Positions 7,631-16,190 of a stretch of 26,054 nt of DNA are shown here, piece after piece. Every line of letters begins with the position of its first letter. Within the stretch, counting starts at the first letter, position 1. The stretch is from DASPKT01 sp035627915. GTDB taxonomy: Bacteria; Pseudomonadota; Alphaproteobacteria; Azospirillales; Azospirillaceae. The translations under genes and the position numbers were made by a program. The notes beneath the pieces were generated by a model. The model had not been told where the DNA came from, searched no databases, and worked only from the letters and a program-made list of their open reading frames with translations. The DNA lies in assembly GCA_035627915.1 (NCBI GenBank), contig DASPKT010000249.1, positions 1 to 26,054 of the forward strand, given 5' to 3'.

Positions 7631-8308
7631 TCAGGTCTGGGTCGGCACGCCGGTGATGCGGATGCCCGACGCCGGCACCTTGTAGCGCTGGTTCAGCGCG
7701 ATCAGGACGGAGGTCAACCCCTCCGCCACCACGGAGTTGGCGAGCACGCCGGCGTACCAGGCGCCCAGCCCGATGGCGCGGGCGAGGCCGACGACCGTCT
7801 CCCCCGCCTCCTTGTCGTCGGCGCAGACCAGCACGTCGCAGTCGATGACGTGGTCCAGCTTCTTCAGGTGGTGGGCGGAGATGTTCTGGAAGGCGGAGAC
7901 GACGCGCACGCCGTCGCCCAGCATCCTCTGCACCGCCTCCACCGCGGAGCCGCCCTCGGGCAGCTGGACCCGGCTGACCTTGGGCGGCACCAGGGGCACT
8001 GTCACGTCGACCAGGATCTTGCCGGCCAGCGCGTCGCGCACCTCCTCCACCGTGGAGCGCTGGGCGGCGTAGGGAACGGTCAGCACGGCGATGGCGGCCC
8101 CGCGCGCGGCCGCCAGGTTGTCGGCGCCGCGCACGGCCTCGCGGCCCAGCGTAGCGTTCATCTCCGCCGCGGCCTCCGCGGCGCGCTCGGCCGAGCGGCT
8201 GCCGACGATCACGGGATAGCCCGCGTGCGCCCAGCGCAGCGCCAGGCCGCTGCCTTCCTTGCCGGTGCCGCCGAGCACCGCGATGACGGGGCGGTCTTCA
8301 GTCTGCAT
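7631..8308 (-). CDS. npdG: NADPH-dependent F420 reductase
   Basis: 225 residues, as usual for F420:NADP oxidoreductases. The N-terminal Rossmann motif is VLGGTGKEGSGLALRWA (Gly13, Gly14, Gly16, Gly19), followed by the NADP-binding GSRSAERA segment, the VPYAAQ and VDVTVPLVPP segments and AFQNISAHHL, all typical of the NpdG/Fno family. It would transfer hydride between NADPH and F420 to keep F420H2 available in the cytoplasm. The ATG at 8308 lies inside the 3' end of the FO synthase gene (11-base overlap), which indicates translational coupling. It is the last gene of the TetR - FO synthase - reductase operon. No cofC, cofD or cofE gene is in the window, so the rest of F420 assembly must be elsewhere. 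Confidence 0.88.
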   Translation of the reverse strand: MQTEDRPVIAVLGGTGKEGSGLALRWAHAGYPVIVGSRSAERAAEAAAEMNATLGREAVRGADNLAAARGAAIAVLTVPYAAQRSTVEEVRDALAGKILVDVTVPLVPPKVSRVQLPEGGSAVEAVQRMLGDGVRVVSAFQNISAHHLKKLDHVIDCDVLVCADDKEAGETVVGLARAIGLGAWYAGVLANSVVAEGLTSVLIALNQRYKVPASGIRITGVPTQT

Positions 8309-10751
8309 GGATCGGTCTCTCTTCCCTGGTTCGGCCGGCGGCGCGCGGCGTCGATGCCGCGGCCCGCTTCTTCGGCGGTGTCTGGACGATGGGGGCCAGC
8401 GGCGGCGCGCTGAAGCCGCGGGCGCGCTGGGCCTCCGCCACCGGGCCGTAGAGCGTCGTGCGCTGGGCGGGCACCCGGCCGGCGGCGCGGATCAGCGCCT
8501 CCATGGCCTCGGGCGCCATCTCCTGGCCGTGCCGGGTCCCGGCGGCGCGCGAGATGCTCTCGTTCATCAGCGTACCGCCCAGGTCGTTGACGCCGCCGTC
8601 CAGGCAGATGTGCGCGCCGGCGGGGCCGAGCTTGACCCAGGAGAGCTGGATGTTGGGGATCAGCGGGTGCAGCGCCAGGCGCGCCACCGCGTGCATCAGG
8701 CGCACCTCGCGGAAGGTGGGCCCCTTGCGCGTCCGCCCTTTCAGCGCCATCGGCGCCTCCATGTGGACGAAGGGCAGGGGCACGAACTCGGTGAAGCCGC
8801 CGGTGCGGGCCTGCAGCGCCCGCAGGCGCAGCAGGTGGCGGGCCCAGTGGCGCGGTGCGTCCACGTGGCCGAACATGATCGTCGCCGTCGTGCGGAAGCC
8901 GACCCGGTGGGCCGATTCCACCACATGCAGCCATGCCGCCGTGTCGAGCTTGTCCGGGCAGATGACCGCCCGGACCTCGTCATCCAGGATCTCCGCCGCG
9001 GTGCCGGGCAGGGTGCCCAGCCCCGCCTCCTTCAGCCGCGCCAGGAACCGCTCGACCGGCAGGCCCAGCGTGGCGGCGCCCTGCGCGACCTCCAGGGGGG
9101 AGAAGGCGTGGACGTGCATGCCGGGCACGGCCTCGCGGACGGCGCGGCACAGGTTCAGGTAGGTCTCGCCGGTGTAGTGCGGGTGGATGCCGCCTTGGAG
9201 GCAGACCTCCGTGGCGCCGCGGGCATGCGCCTCCTCGGCGCGGCGGACCACCTCAGCCAAGTCCAGGTCGTAGGGCCGGCCGCGCAGCGCGTCGTCGGTG
9301 CTGCCCTTGGAGAAGGCGCAGAACCCGCACTTGAAGGTGCAGATGTTCGTGTAGTTGATGTTGCGGTTGACCACGTAGCTGACGGTGTCGCCGCACACGG
9401 CCCGGCGCAGGGCGTCGGCGGCGGCGCAGATGCGCTCCACGTCGACGTCTCGGGCCCGGAACAGGCGGACCAGGTCCGCCTCCGCAAGCGTCTCGCCGGC
9501 TGCGGCGCGGGCCAGCACGGCCTCGATCGCGGGGTCGGGGCGCAGCTCGGGCGAGGCGGGGCGCACGCGCGGGACGGCCGGGGTGCCAGGGCTCCAGGCG
9601 TCGTCGCGGGCAAAGCCGTCGGCATCCGCCCCCTGGCGCACCAGCGGTGCCAGCGACGGGTCCTGCCAGCGGTCGGCATCGGCGCAGTAGGCGGGGTAGA
9701 CCGGCAGGCGCTTGACCAGGATGCGGCCCTCCTGCGCGGTGACGGCGCGCAGCCGCTCCACCTCCGGCCAGGGGGCCTCCGGGTTGACGTGGTCGGGGGT
9801 GACCGGCGAGATGCCGCCCCAGTCGTTGATGCCGGCCCGCACCAGCTGCCCGAAGGAGCCGGAGCTGAGGTTGGGCGGCGCCTGGATGTTCATGTCGGGG
9901 CCCAGCACGATGCGCGCCGCGGCGATGGTCCACAGCAGGTCGTCCAGGTCCGGCTCCGGCCGCCCGGCCATGGGCGTGCGCGGCTTGGCCCGGAAGTTCT
10001 GGACGATGACCTCCTGGAGGTGGCCGTGGCGACGGTGCAGGTCGCGCAGCGCGAACAGGCTGTCGATGCGCTCCGCCCTTGTCTCCCCGATCCCGATCAG
10101 GATGCCGCTGGTGAAGGGCACGGCCAGCTCGCCCGCCAGGCGGATCGTCTCCAGCCGCGCCGCCGGCGCCTTGTCGGGCGAGCGGTGGTGCGGGCCGCCC
10201 GGCCGGCACAGCCGCTCCGACACCGATTCCAGCATCAGCCCCTGCGAGACCGAGACGCGGCGCAGCGCCGCCATGTCGGCGGCGTCCATGGTGCCGGCGT
10301 TGACGTGCGGCAGCAGCCCGGTCTCCCGCACCACCAGGTCGCACATGGCCGCCAGGTAGGAGAGCGTGGTGGGATGGCCCAGCTGCGCCAGCTCATCTCG
10401 CGCCGCCGGGTAGCGCAGCTCCGGCTTCTCCCCCAGGGTGAACAGCGCCTCGGTGCAGCCGGCCGCTTGGCCGGCGCGGGCGACGGCCAGCACCTCGTCC
10501 GGCGTCATGTAGGCCTTGGCGCCGCGCGACGGCGGGCGGGAGAAGGTGCAGTAGTGGCAGACGTCGCGGCAGAGCTGGGTCAGCGGGATGAAGACCTTGG
10601 GCGACCAGCTCTGCAGCCTGCCGTGGCCGAGGTCGCGCAAACGCGCGGCGACCGGCATCAGCGCGTCGTGCCCGGCCGCCAGCAGGGCGTCGCGCAGCGC
10701 GCCGTCGTCCATGGCCGCCAGGCGGGAAGGCTCGATCGCGAAACCGGTCAC
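8298..10751 (-). CDS. fbiC: FO synthase (7,8-didemethyl-8-hydroxy-5-deazariboflavin synthase), CofG-CofH fusion
   Basis: 817 residues from the chosen start, like fused FbiC proteins. There are two radical-SAM halves, each with a CX3CX2C [4Fe-4S] motif: CRDVCHYC (cysteines 61, 65, 68) in the N-terminal CofG half and CTFKCGFC (cysteines 471, 475, 478) in the C-terminal CofH half. The halves together join tyrosine and 5-amino-6-ribitylaminouracil into FO, the chromophore of F420. Other marks are APPNLSSG and NDWGGISPVTPDHVNPE in the first half and CLQGGIHP in the second. The frame can begin at TTG 10757, but AGGAG at 10760-10764 is only 2 bases from that and 8 bases from GTG 10751, so GTG is preferred. 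It lies 66 bases after the TetR stop on the same strand and overlaps npdG. The last 35 or so residues are a basic, low-complexity tail. Confidence 0.95.
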   Translation of the reverse strand: MTGFAIEPSRLAAMDDGALRDALLAAGHDALMPVAARLRDLGHGRLQSWSPKVFIPLTQLCRDVCHYCTFSRPPSRGAKAYMTPDEVLAVARAGQAAGCTEALFTLGEKPELRYPAARDELAQLGHPTTLSYLAAMCDLVVRETGLLPHVNAGTMDAADMAALRRVSVSQGLMLESVSERLCRPGGPHHRSPDKAPAARLETIRLAGELAVPFTSGILIGIGETRAERIDSLFALRDLHRRHGHLQEVIVQNFRAKPRTPMAGRPEPDLDDLLWTIAAARIVLGPDMNIQAPPNLSSGSFGQLVRAGINDWGGISPVTPDHVNPEAPWPEVERLRAVTAQEGRILVKRLPVYPAYCADADRWQDPSLAPLVRQGADADGFARDDAWSPGTPAVPRVRPASPELRPDPAIEAVLARAAAGETLAEADLVRLFRARDVDVERICAAADALRRAVCGDTVSYVVNRNINYTNICTFKCGFCAFSKGSTDDALRGRPYDLDLAEVVRRAEEAHARGATEVCLQGGIHPHYTGETYLNLCRAVREAVPGMHVHAFSPLEVAQGAATLGLPVERFLARLKEAGLGTLPGTAAEILDDEVRAVICPDKLDTAAWLHVVESAHRVGFRTTATIMFGHVDAPRHWARHLLRLRALQARTGGFTEFVPLPFVHMEAPMALKGRTRKGPTFREVRLMHAVARLALHPLIPNIQLSWVKLGPAGAHICLDGGVNDLGGTLMNESISRAAGTRHGQEMAPEAMEALIRAAGRVPAQRTTLYGPVAEAQRARGFSAPPLAPIVQTPPKKRAAASTPRAAGRTREERPIHAD

Positions 10752-10817
10752 CGGCAATACTCCTGTTCCTGTACGGGACCGCGGGACGACCTTGCCGGGG
10801 GCAGGGCCGGGCCCGGG

Positions 10818-11537
10818 TCAGGGGGCCGCGGCGATGCTGGAGGGAACAGGCCCCGCGCCGGCGGCGTCGCTGTCCGCCCGGGCCGGTGCCGCCGTCGCCG
10901 GCGCTTCCAGCAGCGCCGTCACGGTCTGGATGAAGTGGCGCAGCGTCTCCCCGGACTGCCAGAGCGGGTGGGGCCGGCTGGCGTCGGCCAGCGCCGCCTC
11001 CCGCATCGACAGCACCCCGCTCAGCAGCGCGCCCATGAAGACGAAGCGCTGGTTCTTCTGCGCCGCCGGCATCGGCGGCATCAGGCGCCGCAGATGCTCC
11101 AGGCAGCGCAGGTAGCCGGCGTTCCACCGCCCCTCCAGCGACCGCAGGAACAGCTCGCGGTGGGTCATGCCCAGCATGGTGACGAAGCGGATATAGGTAT
11201 CCTCGCCGCCGCCGGCATCGCCCAAATCGACGGCGGAGCGCACCAGCACCTCCACCACCTCGCCCACGCAGCCCGGGCCGCCCGCCGCCTCCAGCCGGTC
11301 CAGCGCCTCGTTGCGGCGGGCGTCGATGAGGATGGCGCCGTCGCGGACGATCTCCCGGACCAGCGCCTCCTTGGAACCGAAATGGTAGCCGACGGCGCCG
11401 TGGTTGCGCTGCCCCGCGGCCATCGCGATCTCGCGCACCGTCACACCGTCCACGCCCTTCTCCGCGAAGAGGCGCCGGGCGACCAGCTTGATGTGGTCCG
11501 CCGCGAGGCTGGGGGCTTTGGCATCTAATCTAACCAT
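10818..11537 (-). CDS. TetR-family transcriptional regulator
   Basis: 239 residues from the chosen ATG. The N-terminal DNA-binding domain has the helix-turn-helix at about residues 33-52 (VTVREIAMAAGQRNHGAVGY) followed by HFGSKEALV, the standard TetR signature. The C-terminal ligand domain is unassigned and ends in an Ala/Pro-rich tail. An in-frame ATG at 11579 would add 14 residues but lies upstream of the predicted -35, so ATG 11537 is chosen. It has no Shine-Dalgarno, and the predicted transcription start falls on its A, suggesting a leaderless message. The regulator is divergent from the phosphotransferase operon and heads the F420 operon. Similar boxes in three control regions of the window make it the likely local repressor, probably sensing an acyl-CoA or the substrate (inference). 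Confidence 0.9.
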   Translation of the reverse strand: MVRLDAKAPSLAADHIKLVARRLFAEKGVDGVTVREIAMAAGQRNHGAVGYHFGSKEALVREIVRDGAILIDARRNEALDRLEAAGGPGCVGEVVEVLVRSAVDLGDAGGGEDTYIRFVTMLGMTHRELFLRSLEGRWNAGYLRCLEHLRRLMPPMPAAQKNQRFVFMGALLSGVLSMREAALADASRPHPLWQSGETLRHFIQTVTALLEAPATAAPARADSDAAGAGPVPSSIAAAP

Positions 11538-11551
11538 GAGTGCAAAATTAC
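11533..11551. promoter_or_regulatory. Candidate TetR operator box at the regulator start
   Basis: The plus strand reads ACCATGAGTGCAAAATTAC. It resembles ACCATGGTGCAAAAGTAA in the perfect palindrome region upstream of the CoA-transferase gene, with one extra A. It covers the start codon and the predicted transcription start of the TetR gene, as expected for autorepression. Binding by the TetR protein is inferred. Confidence 0.45.
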
Positions 11552-11573
11552 CGTTGCCAAGCGCCTCAGTCAA
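11545..11573 (-). promoter_or_regulatory. Predicted promoter of the TetR - FO synthase - F420 reductase operon
   Basis: On the minus strand, -35 TTGACT (11568-11573), a 17-base spacer and -10 TAATTT (11545-11550). Seven bases separate the -10 from the ATG at 11537, so the transcript would start at the start codon. Confidence 0.6.
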
Positions 11574-11582
11574 CCGCATTAT
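11554..11582 (+). promoter_or_regulatory. Predicted promoter of the phosphotransferase operon
   Basis: On the plus strand, -35 TTGCCA (11554-11559), a 17-base spacer and -10 CATTAT (11577-11582). The -35 of the opposite TetR promoter lies inside this spacer. Transcription would start near 11589, about 24 bases before the GTG start. Confidence 0.55.
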
Positions 11583-11612
11583 CCAATTGACTTAACGACG
11601 GGAGGGTGCCGG

Positions 11613-12635
11613 GTGGAACCGGGATGCGACCTGTCCGCGCTGGCGGCATGGATGGACGCGCAGGGGCTGGGCGAAGGCCCGGTCCTGGACTGCGCGCGCC
11701 TGTCCGGCGGGACCCAGAACATCCTGCTGCGCTTCCGCCGCGACGGCCGGGACTATGTCCTGCGCCGGCCGCCGGCCAGCCCGCGCCCCGGCGCCGACGA
11801 GACGATGCGGCGGGAGGCCCGCCTGCTGGCGGCGCTGGCCGGCACCGCCGTGCCGCACCCCCGCCTGGTCGCCGCCTGCGACGACGCCTCCGTCCTGGGC
11901 GCCGCCTTCTACCTGATGGAACCGGTGGCGGGCTTCAACCCGGCCGCCGGCCTGCCGGAGCCGCACCGGGAGCCGGCGGCGCAGCACCGCATGGGGCTGG
12001 CGCTGGTGGAGGGGATCGCCGCGCTGGGCGCGCTTGACCACCGGGGCCTGGGGCTGGAGGATTTCGGTCGCCCGGACCGGTTCCTGGAGCGGCAGGTCGC
12101 GCGCTGGAAGTCGCAACTGGACGGCTATGCGGAGTTCGCGGGCTGGCCCGGCCCGGGCCGCCTGCCCGGGGTGGAGCGGGTCGCCGCTTGGCTGGAGGCG
12201 AACCGGCCCGGGAGCTTCCGGCCCGGCATCCTGCACGGCGACTACCACCTCGCCAACGTGATGTACCGCGCGGACGCGCCGGAGCTGGCGGCCATCGTGG
12301 ACTGGGAGCTGGCGACCGTCGGCGACCCGCTGGTCGACCTGGGCTGGCTGCTGGCGACCTGGCCGGAGCCGGGCAGCGGGGAGAACACGGTCGGGGTGAC
12401 GCCCTGGCTGGGCTTCCCCACGGCCGAGGAGCTGGTGGCCCACTACGCCGCCCGCAGCGACCGCGACCTCTCCCACGTCGACTGGTACGGCGTGTTGGCC
12501 TGCTACAAGCTGGGCATCCTGCTGGAGGGCACCCACGCCCGCGCCTGCGCCGGCCGCGCCCCCCGGGACACCGGCGAGCGGCTGCACGGCCGCGCCGTCC
12601 GGCTGTTCGAGCGCGCGCTGCGCCGCATCGCATGA
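11613..12635 (+). CDS. Phosphotransferase family protein (APH fold, ACAD10/LvaA-like)
   Basis: 340 residues, the normal size for ACAD10/11-type APH kinases. The catalytic loop is HGDYHLAN (His208, Asp210, Asn215) and the metal-binding motif is DWE (Asp230), both as in aminoglycoside-kinase-fold enzymes. The N-terminal lobe includes LSGGTQN (30-36) as the nucleotide loop and YVLRRPP (48-54). In levulinate catabolism (LvaA) and human ACAD10/11, such kinases phosphorylate the 4-hydroxyl of a hydroxyacyl-CoA. Finding it with an SDR, an ACAD10/11-type dehydrogenase and an acyl-CoA synthetase supports that role over drug resistance. GTG 11613 is the start, with GGAGG at 11601-11605. It is the first gene of the operon. 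The exact substrate is unknown. Confidence 0.88.
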   Translation: MEPGCDLSALAAWMDAQGLGEGPVLDCARLSGGTQNILLRFRRDGRDYVLRRPPASPRPGADETMRREARLLAALAGTAVPHPRLVAACDDASVLGAAFYLMEPVAGFNPAAGLPEPHREPAAQHRMGLALVEGIAALGALDHRGLGLEDFGRPDRFLERQVARWKSQLDGYAEFAGWPGPGRLPGVERVAAWLEANRPGSFRPGILHGDYHLANVMYRADAPELAAIVDWELATVGDPLVDLGWLLATWPEPGSGENTVGVTPWLGFPTAEELVAHYAARSDRDLSHVDWYGVLACYKLGILLEGTHARACAGRAPRDTGERLHGRAVRLFERALRRIA

Positions 12636-12672
12636 ACCCCCATCACGAGAAACGCAGGAAGGCGCGGCAGGC

Positions 12673-13407
12673 ATGAACGACATGGATTTCACGGGGAAGG
12701 CCGTCCTGGTCGTCGGCGGGTCCAGCGGCATCGGCAATGGCATCGCCCAGGCCTTCCGCGCCCGCGGCGCCCGCGTCCATGTCTGGGGCACGCGGCCTGC
12801 CGCCGCCGACTACGCGGGGGAGGAGGGCTCCGACCTGTCGGGCTTGGGCTATTCCTGCGTGGACGTCAGCGACCCCGACGCCATCACCGCCGCCCCCCTG
12901 CCGTTCGAAGGGCTGGACGTGCTGGTGCAGTCGCAGGGCACCGTCCTCTACCGCCGCCAGGAGTTCGAGCGCGCGGGCTGGGACAAGGTCATGGCGATCA
13001 ACCTCGACAGCGTCATGCACTGCGCCCTGAAGTTCGAGGCGCAGCTGGCCGCCAGCCGCGGCGCCATGGTGGTCATCAGCTCCATCGCCGGCACCATGGC
13101 GACCATGGGCAACCCGGCCTACGCCGCCTCCAAGGCCGGTGCGATCAACCTGACCCGCACCCTGGCCCAGGCCTGGGCGCCGCAGGGCGTGCGGGTCAAC
13201 GGCATGGCGCCGGGCCTGGTCGACACCAAGCTGACCAAGGTCACGACCGAGCACCCGGCCCGGCGCGAGCGGGCGCTGTCCAAGATCCCGCTGGGCCGCT
13301 TCGGGCTGCCCGCCGACATGGCCGGCGTCGCCCTGTTCCTGGCTTCCCCGCTTTCCGCCTACCTGACCGGCCAGACCCTGATCGTCGACGGCGGCCTGAC
13401 CCTGTGA
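12673..13407 (+). CDS. Short-chain dehydrogenase/reductase
   Basis: 244 residues, classical SDR length. The cofactor motif is GGSSGIGNGIA (15-25), the NAG-equivalent is SQGT (87-90), and the active site is Ser136/Ser137, Tyr150 and Lys154 in YAASK. The C-terminal PLGRFGLPADMAG and DGGLTL are standard. It should oxidise or reduce a hydroxy- or oxo-acyl-CoA with NAD(P)(H) in the cytoplasm. The segment after the second strand is short, with no clear acidic NAD-selecting residue (VWGTRPA), so an NADP preference is possible. AGGAAGG precedes the ATG, 37 bases after the phosphotransferase stop. An SDR also occurs in the levulinate (lva) operon, which fits its place between kinase and dehydrogenase. 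Confidence 0.92.
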   Translation: MNDMDFTGKAVLVVGGSSGIGNGIAQAFRARGARVHVWGTRPAAADYAGEEGSDLSGLGYSCVDVSDPDAITAAPLPFEGLDVLVQSQGTVLYRRQEFERAGWDKVMAINLDSVMHCALKFEAQLAASRGAMVVISSIAGTMATMGNPAYAASKAGAINLTRTLAQAWAPQGVRVNGMAPGLVDTKLTKVTTEHPARRERALSKIPLGRFGLPADMAGVALFLASPLSAYLTGQTLIVDGGLTL

Positions 13408-13438
13408 CCCCGACCCGCCGCCCCACCGGAGACAGCAG

Positions 13439-14665
<1,227 letters not shown>

Positions 14666-14737
14666 GGGCCGGCGGGCGGACTGGGGACCGGACGGCCGCG
14701 GGCCGGCGGCGATGACAGGCGGTGGAGGAAGCATCCG

Positions 14738-16111
14738 ATGACGATGGGCACGACAGCGGGCCGGATGGCCGCGGCGACGGCGGTACCCGTCGGCTTCAAG
14801 AGCTGGTGGATGGTCGCCGTCCTGTTCAGCCTCTACGTCTTCTCCTGGCTGGACCGGCTGATCCTCAGCATGCTGGTAGCGCCCATCAAGGCCGACCTTG
14901 CTTTGTCGGACTTCCAGATGAGCCTGCTGCTGGGGCCGGCCTTCGCCGTCTTCTACGCCATCTTCGGCCTGCCCCTGGGCTGGGCCGTGGACCGCTATTC
15001 CCGCCGCTGGGTGGTGTTCTTCGGGGTCTCCCTCTGGGCCATGGCGACGGTCGCGTCCGGCTTCGCCCGGTCGTTCGAGGCGCTGCTGATGGCCCGCATC
15101 TGCGTCGGCATCGGCGAGGCGGCGCTGATCCCCGCGGCCTATTCGCTGCTGGCGGACGAGTTCCCGCGCGAGCGGCTGACCGTCGCCACCTCGGTCTTCC
15201 AGATGGCGGGCAAGGTGGGGTCCGCCACGGCCTTCGGGCTGGGCGGCATCGCCATCGCCTTCGCCCAGACGCTGGACGGCACCGACTGGCCGCTACTGGG
15301 CCAGGCGGGGGCTTGGCACCTGGTCATGATCATGGTGGGCCTGCCCGGCATCGGCATGGCGCTGCTGGTCTTCACCTTCCGCGAGCCGCCGCGGCGGGAA
15401 GGGGCGGGGGTGGCGGCGCGGCGCCCGCGGGACCGCGGCCAGCTCCTCACCTTCCTGCGCGCCAACGCGGCGCTGATCGGGCTGATGATGGCCGCCTTTT
15501 CCGGCCTCGCCATCTGCGGCTTCACCCTGACCTCCTGGGTCCCGACCTATATCGGCCGCGCCTTCCAGTGGACGCCGCTGCAGTACGGGCCGGCGCTCAG
15601 CCTCATGAACCTGGTCGCGGCGGCCTCGCTGGTGGTGAACGGGCGCATCGTCGATCACCTGTTCAGCCGCGGCATGAAGGACGTGCACCTGCGCTTCTAC
15701 AGCTGGCTGGTGCTGGCCATCGCGCCGGCCGCGGGCTGGCTGTTCGTCACCGATAGCCCGTACGTCTTCCTGGTGCTCTACTGCGTCGTGCAGTTCGCGA
15801 CCGTGCCCTTCATGGTCTACGTCTCCTCCGTCATCGCGCTGCTGGCGCCCAACGCCATCCGCGGCCAGCTGATCGCCCTGTTCCTGTTCGCCTTCACCAT
15901 GCTGGGGCTGGGGGCGGGGCCGGCGCTGGTGGGGGCGCTGACCGACTTCGTGTTCCAGGACGAGGGCCGCATCGGCGCCTCGCTGATGATCGTGACCGTC
16001 ACCTGCTTCGCCCTCGCCTTCGTCGCGATGCGCCTGGCGCTCCGCTACCTCAGGCCGGCGGTGGAGCGGGCGGAGGCGGCGTCGGCCCAGGCGGCCGGGG
16101 CGGCGGTCTAA
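14738..16111 (+). CDS. Major facilitator superfamily transporter, Spinster-like
   Basis: 457 residues with about 12 hydrophobic segments. The first has the SWLDRLILSML motif (36-46), the loop between segments 2 and 3 carries GWAVDRYSRR (81-90), which is the MFS motif A, and GIGEAAL (124-130) is typical of Spinster-like bacterial carriers often found in aromatic or organic-acid catabolic clusters. It would lie in the inner membrane and import the substrate or move an intermediate, probably by proton coupling. The ATG has GGAGGAA 7 bases upstream. It lies between the dehydrogenase and the acyl-CoA synthetase in the same operon, which points to uptake of the acid that is then activated. The substrate is unknown. 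Confidence 0.9.
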   Translation: MTMGTTAGRMAAATAVPVGFKSWWMVAVLFSLYVFSWLDRLILSMLVAPIKADLALSDFQMSLLLGPAFAVFYAIFGLPLGWAVDRYSRRWVVFFGVSLWAMATVASGFARSFEALLMARICVGIGEAALIPAAYSLLADEFPRERLTVATSVFQMAGKVGSATAFGLGGIAIAFAQTLDGTDWPLLGQAGAWHLVMIMVGLPGIGMALLVFTFREPPRREGAGVAARRPRDRGQLLTFLRANAALIGLMMAAFSGLAICGFTLTSWVPTYIGRAFQWTPLQYGPALSLMNLVAAASLVVNGRIVDHLFSRGMKDVHLRFYSWLVLAIAPAAGWLFVTDSPYVFLVLYCVVQFATVPFMVYVSSVIALLAPNAIRGQLIALFLFAFTMLGLGAGPALVGALTDFVFQDEGRIGASLMIVTVTCFALAFVAMRLALRYLRPAVERAEAASAQAAGAAV

Positions 16112-16117
16112 TCGAAA

Positions 16118-16131
16118 CGGGTCCGGACCCG
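16118..16131. repeat. 14-bp perfect palindrome downstream of the MFS gene
   Basis: CGGGTCCGGACCCG reads the same on both strands, 6 bases after the MFS stop. It could form a small transcript hairpin or be chance in GC-rich DNA. There is no T-run, and the next gene follows 59 bases later. Confidence 0.3.
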
Positions 16132-16190
16132 GCGGCGCCCTCGAAGGCGGTGGCCGCGCCGGACGAGACAGTCTCAGGGGGAGTTGACCG

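Noticed and set aside
8259..11528. Long plus-strand open frame opposite FO synthase and TetR
   Set aside because: No domain, composition biased to Arg, Gly, Val, His and Gln; the minus-strand genes carry both radical-SAM motifs and the TetR HTH.
11537..11579. Upstream ATG at 11579 as the TetR start
   Set aside because: It lies before the predicted -35 and has no Shine-Dalgarno; the extra residues do not look like part of the TetR fold.
11568..11592. Inverted repeat AGTCAA - 13 bases - TTGACT as a TetR operator
   Set aside because: The left arm is explained as the -35 of the TetR promoter, and the arm is not matched at the thiolase/CitE block on its right side (CGACCC there). The GTGCAAAATTAC box is conserved better.
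11613..12635. Antibiotic (aminoglycoside) resistance kinase
   Set aside because: The fold is shared, but the ACAD10/11-type dehydrogenase, SDR and acyl-CoA synthetase in the same operon point to acyl-CoA metabolism.
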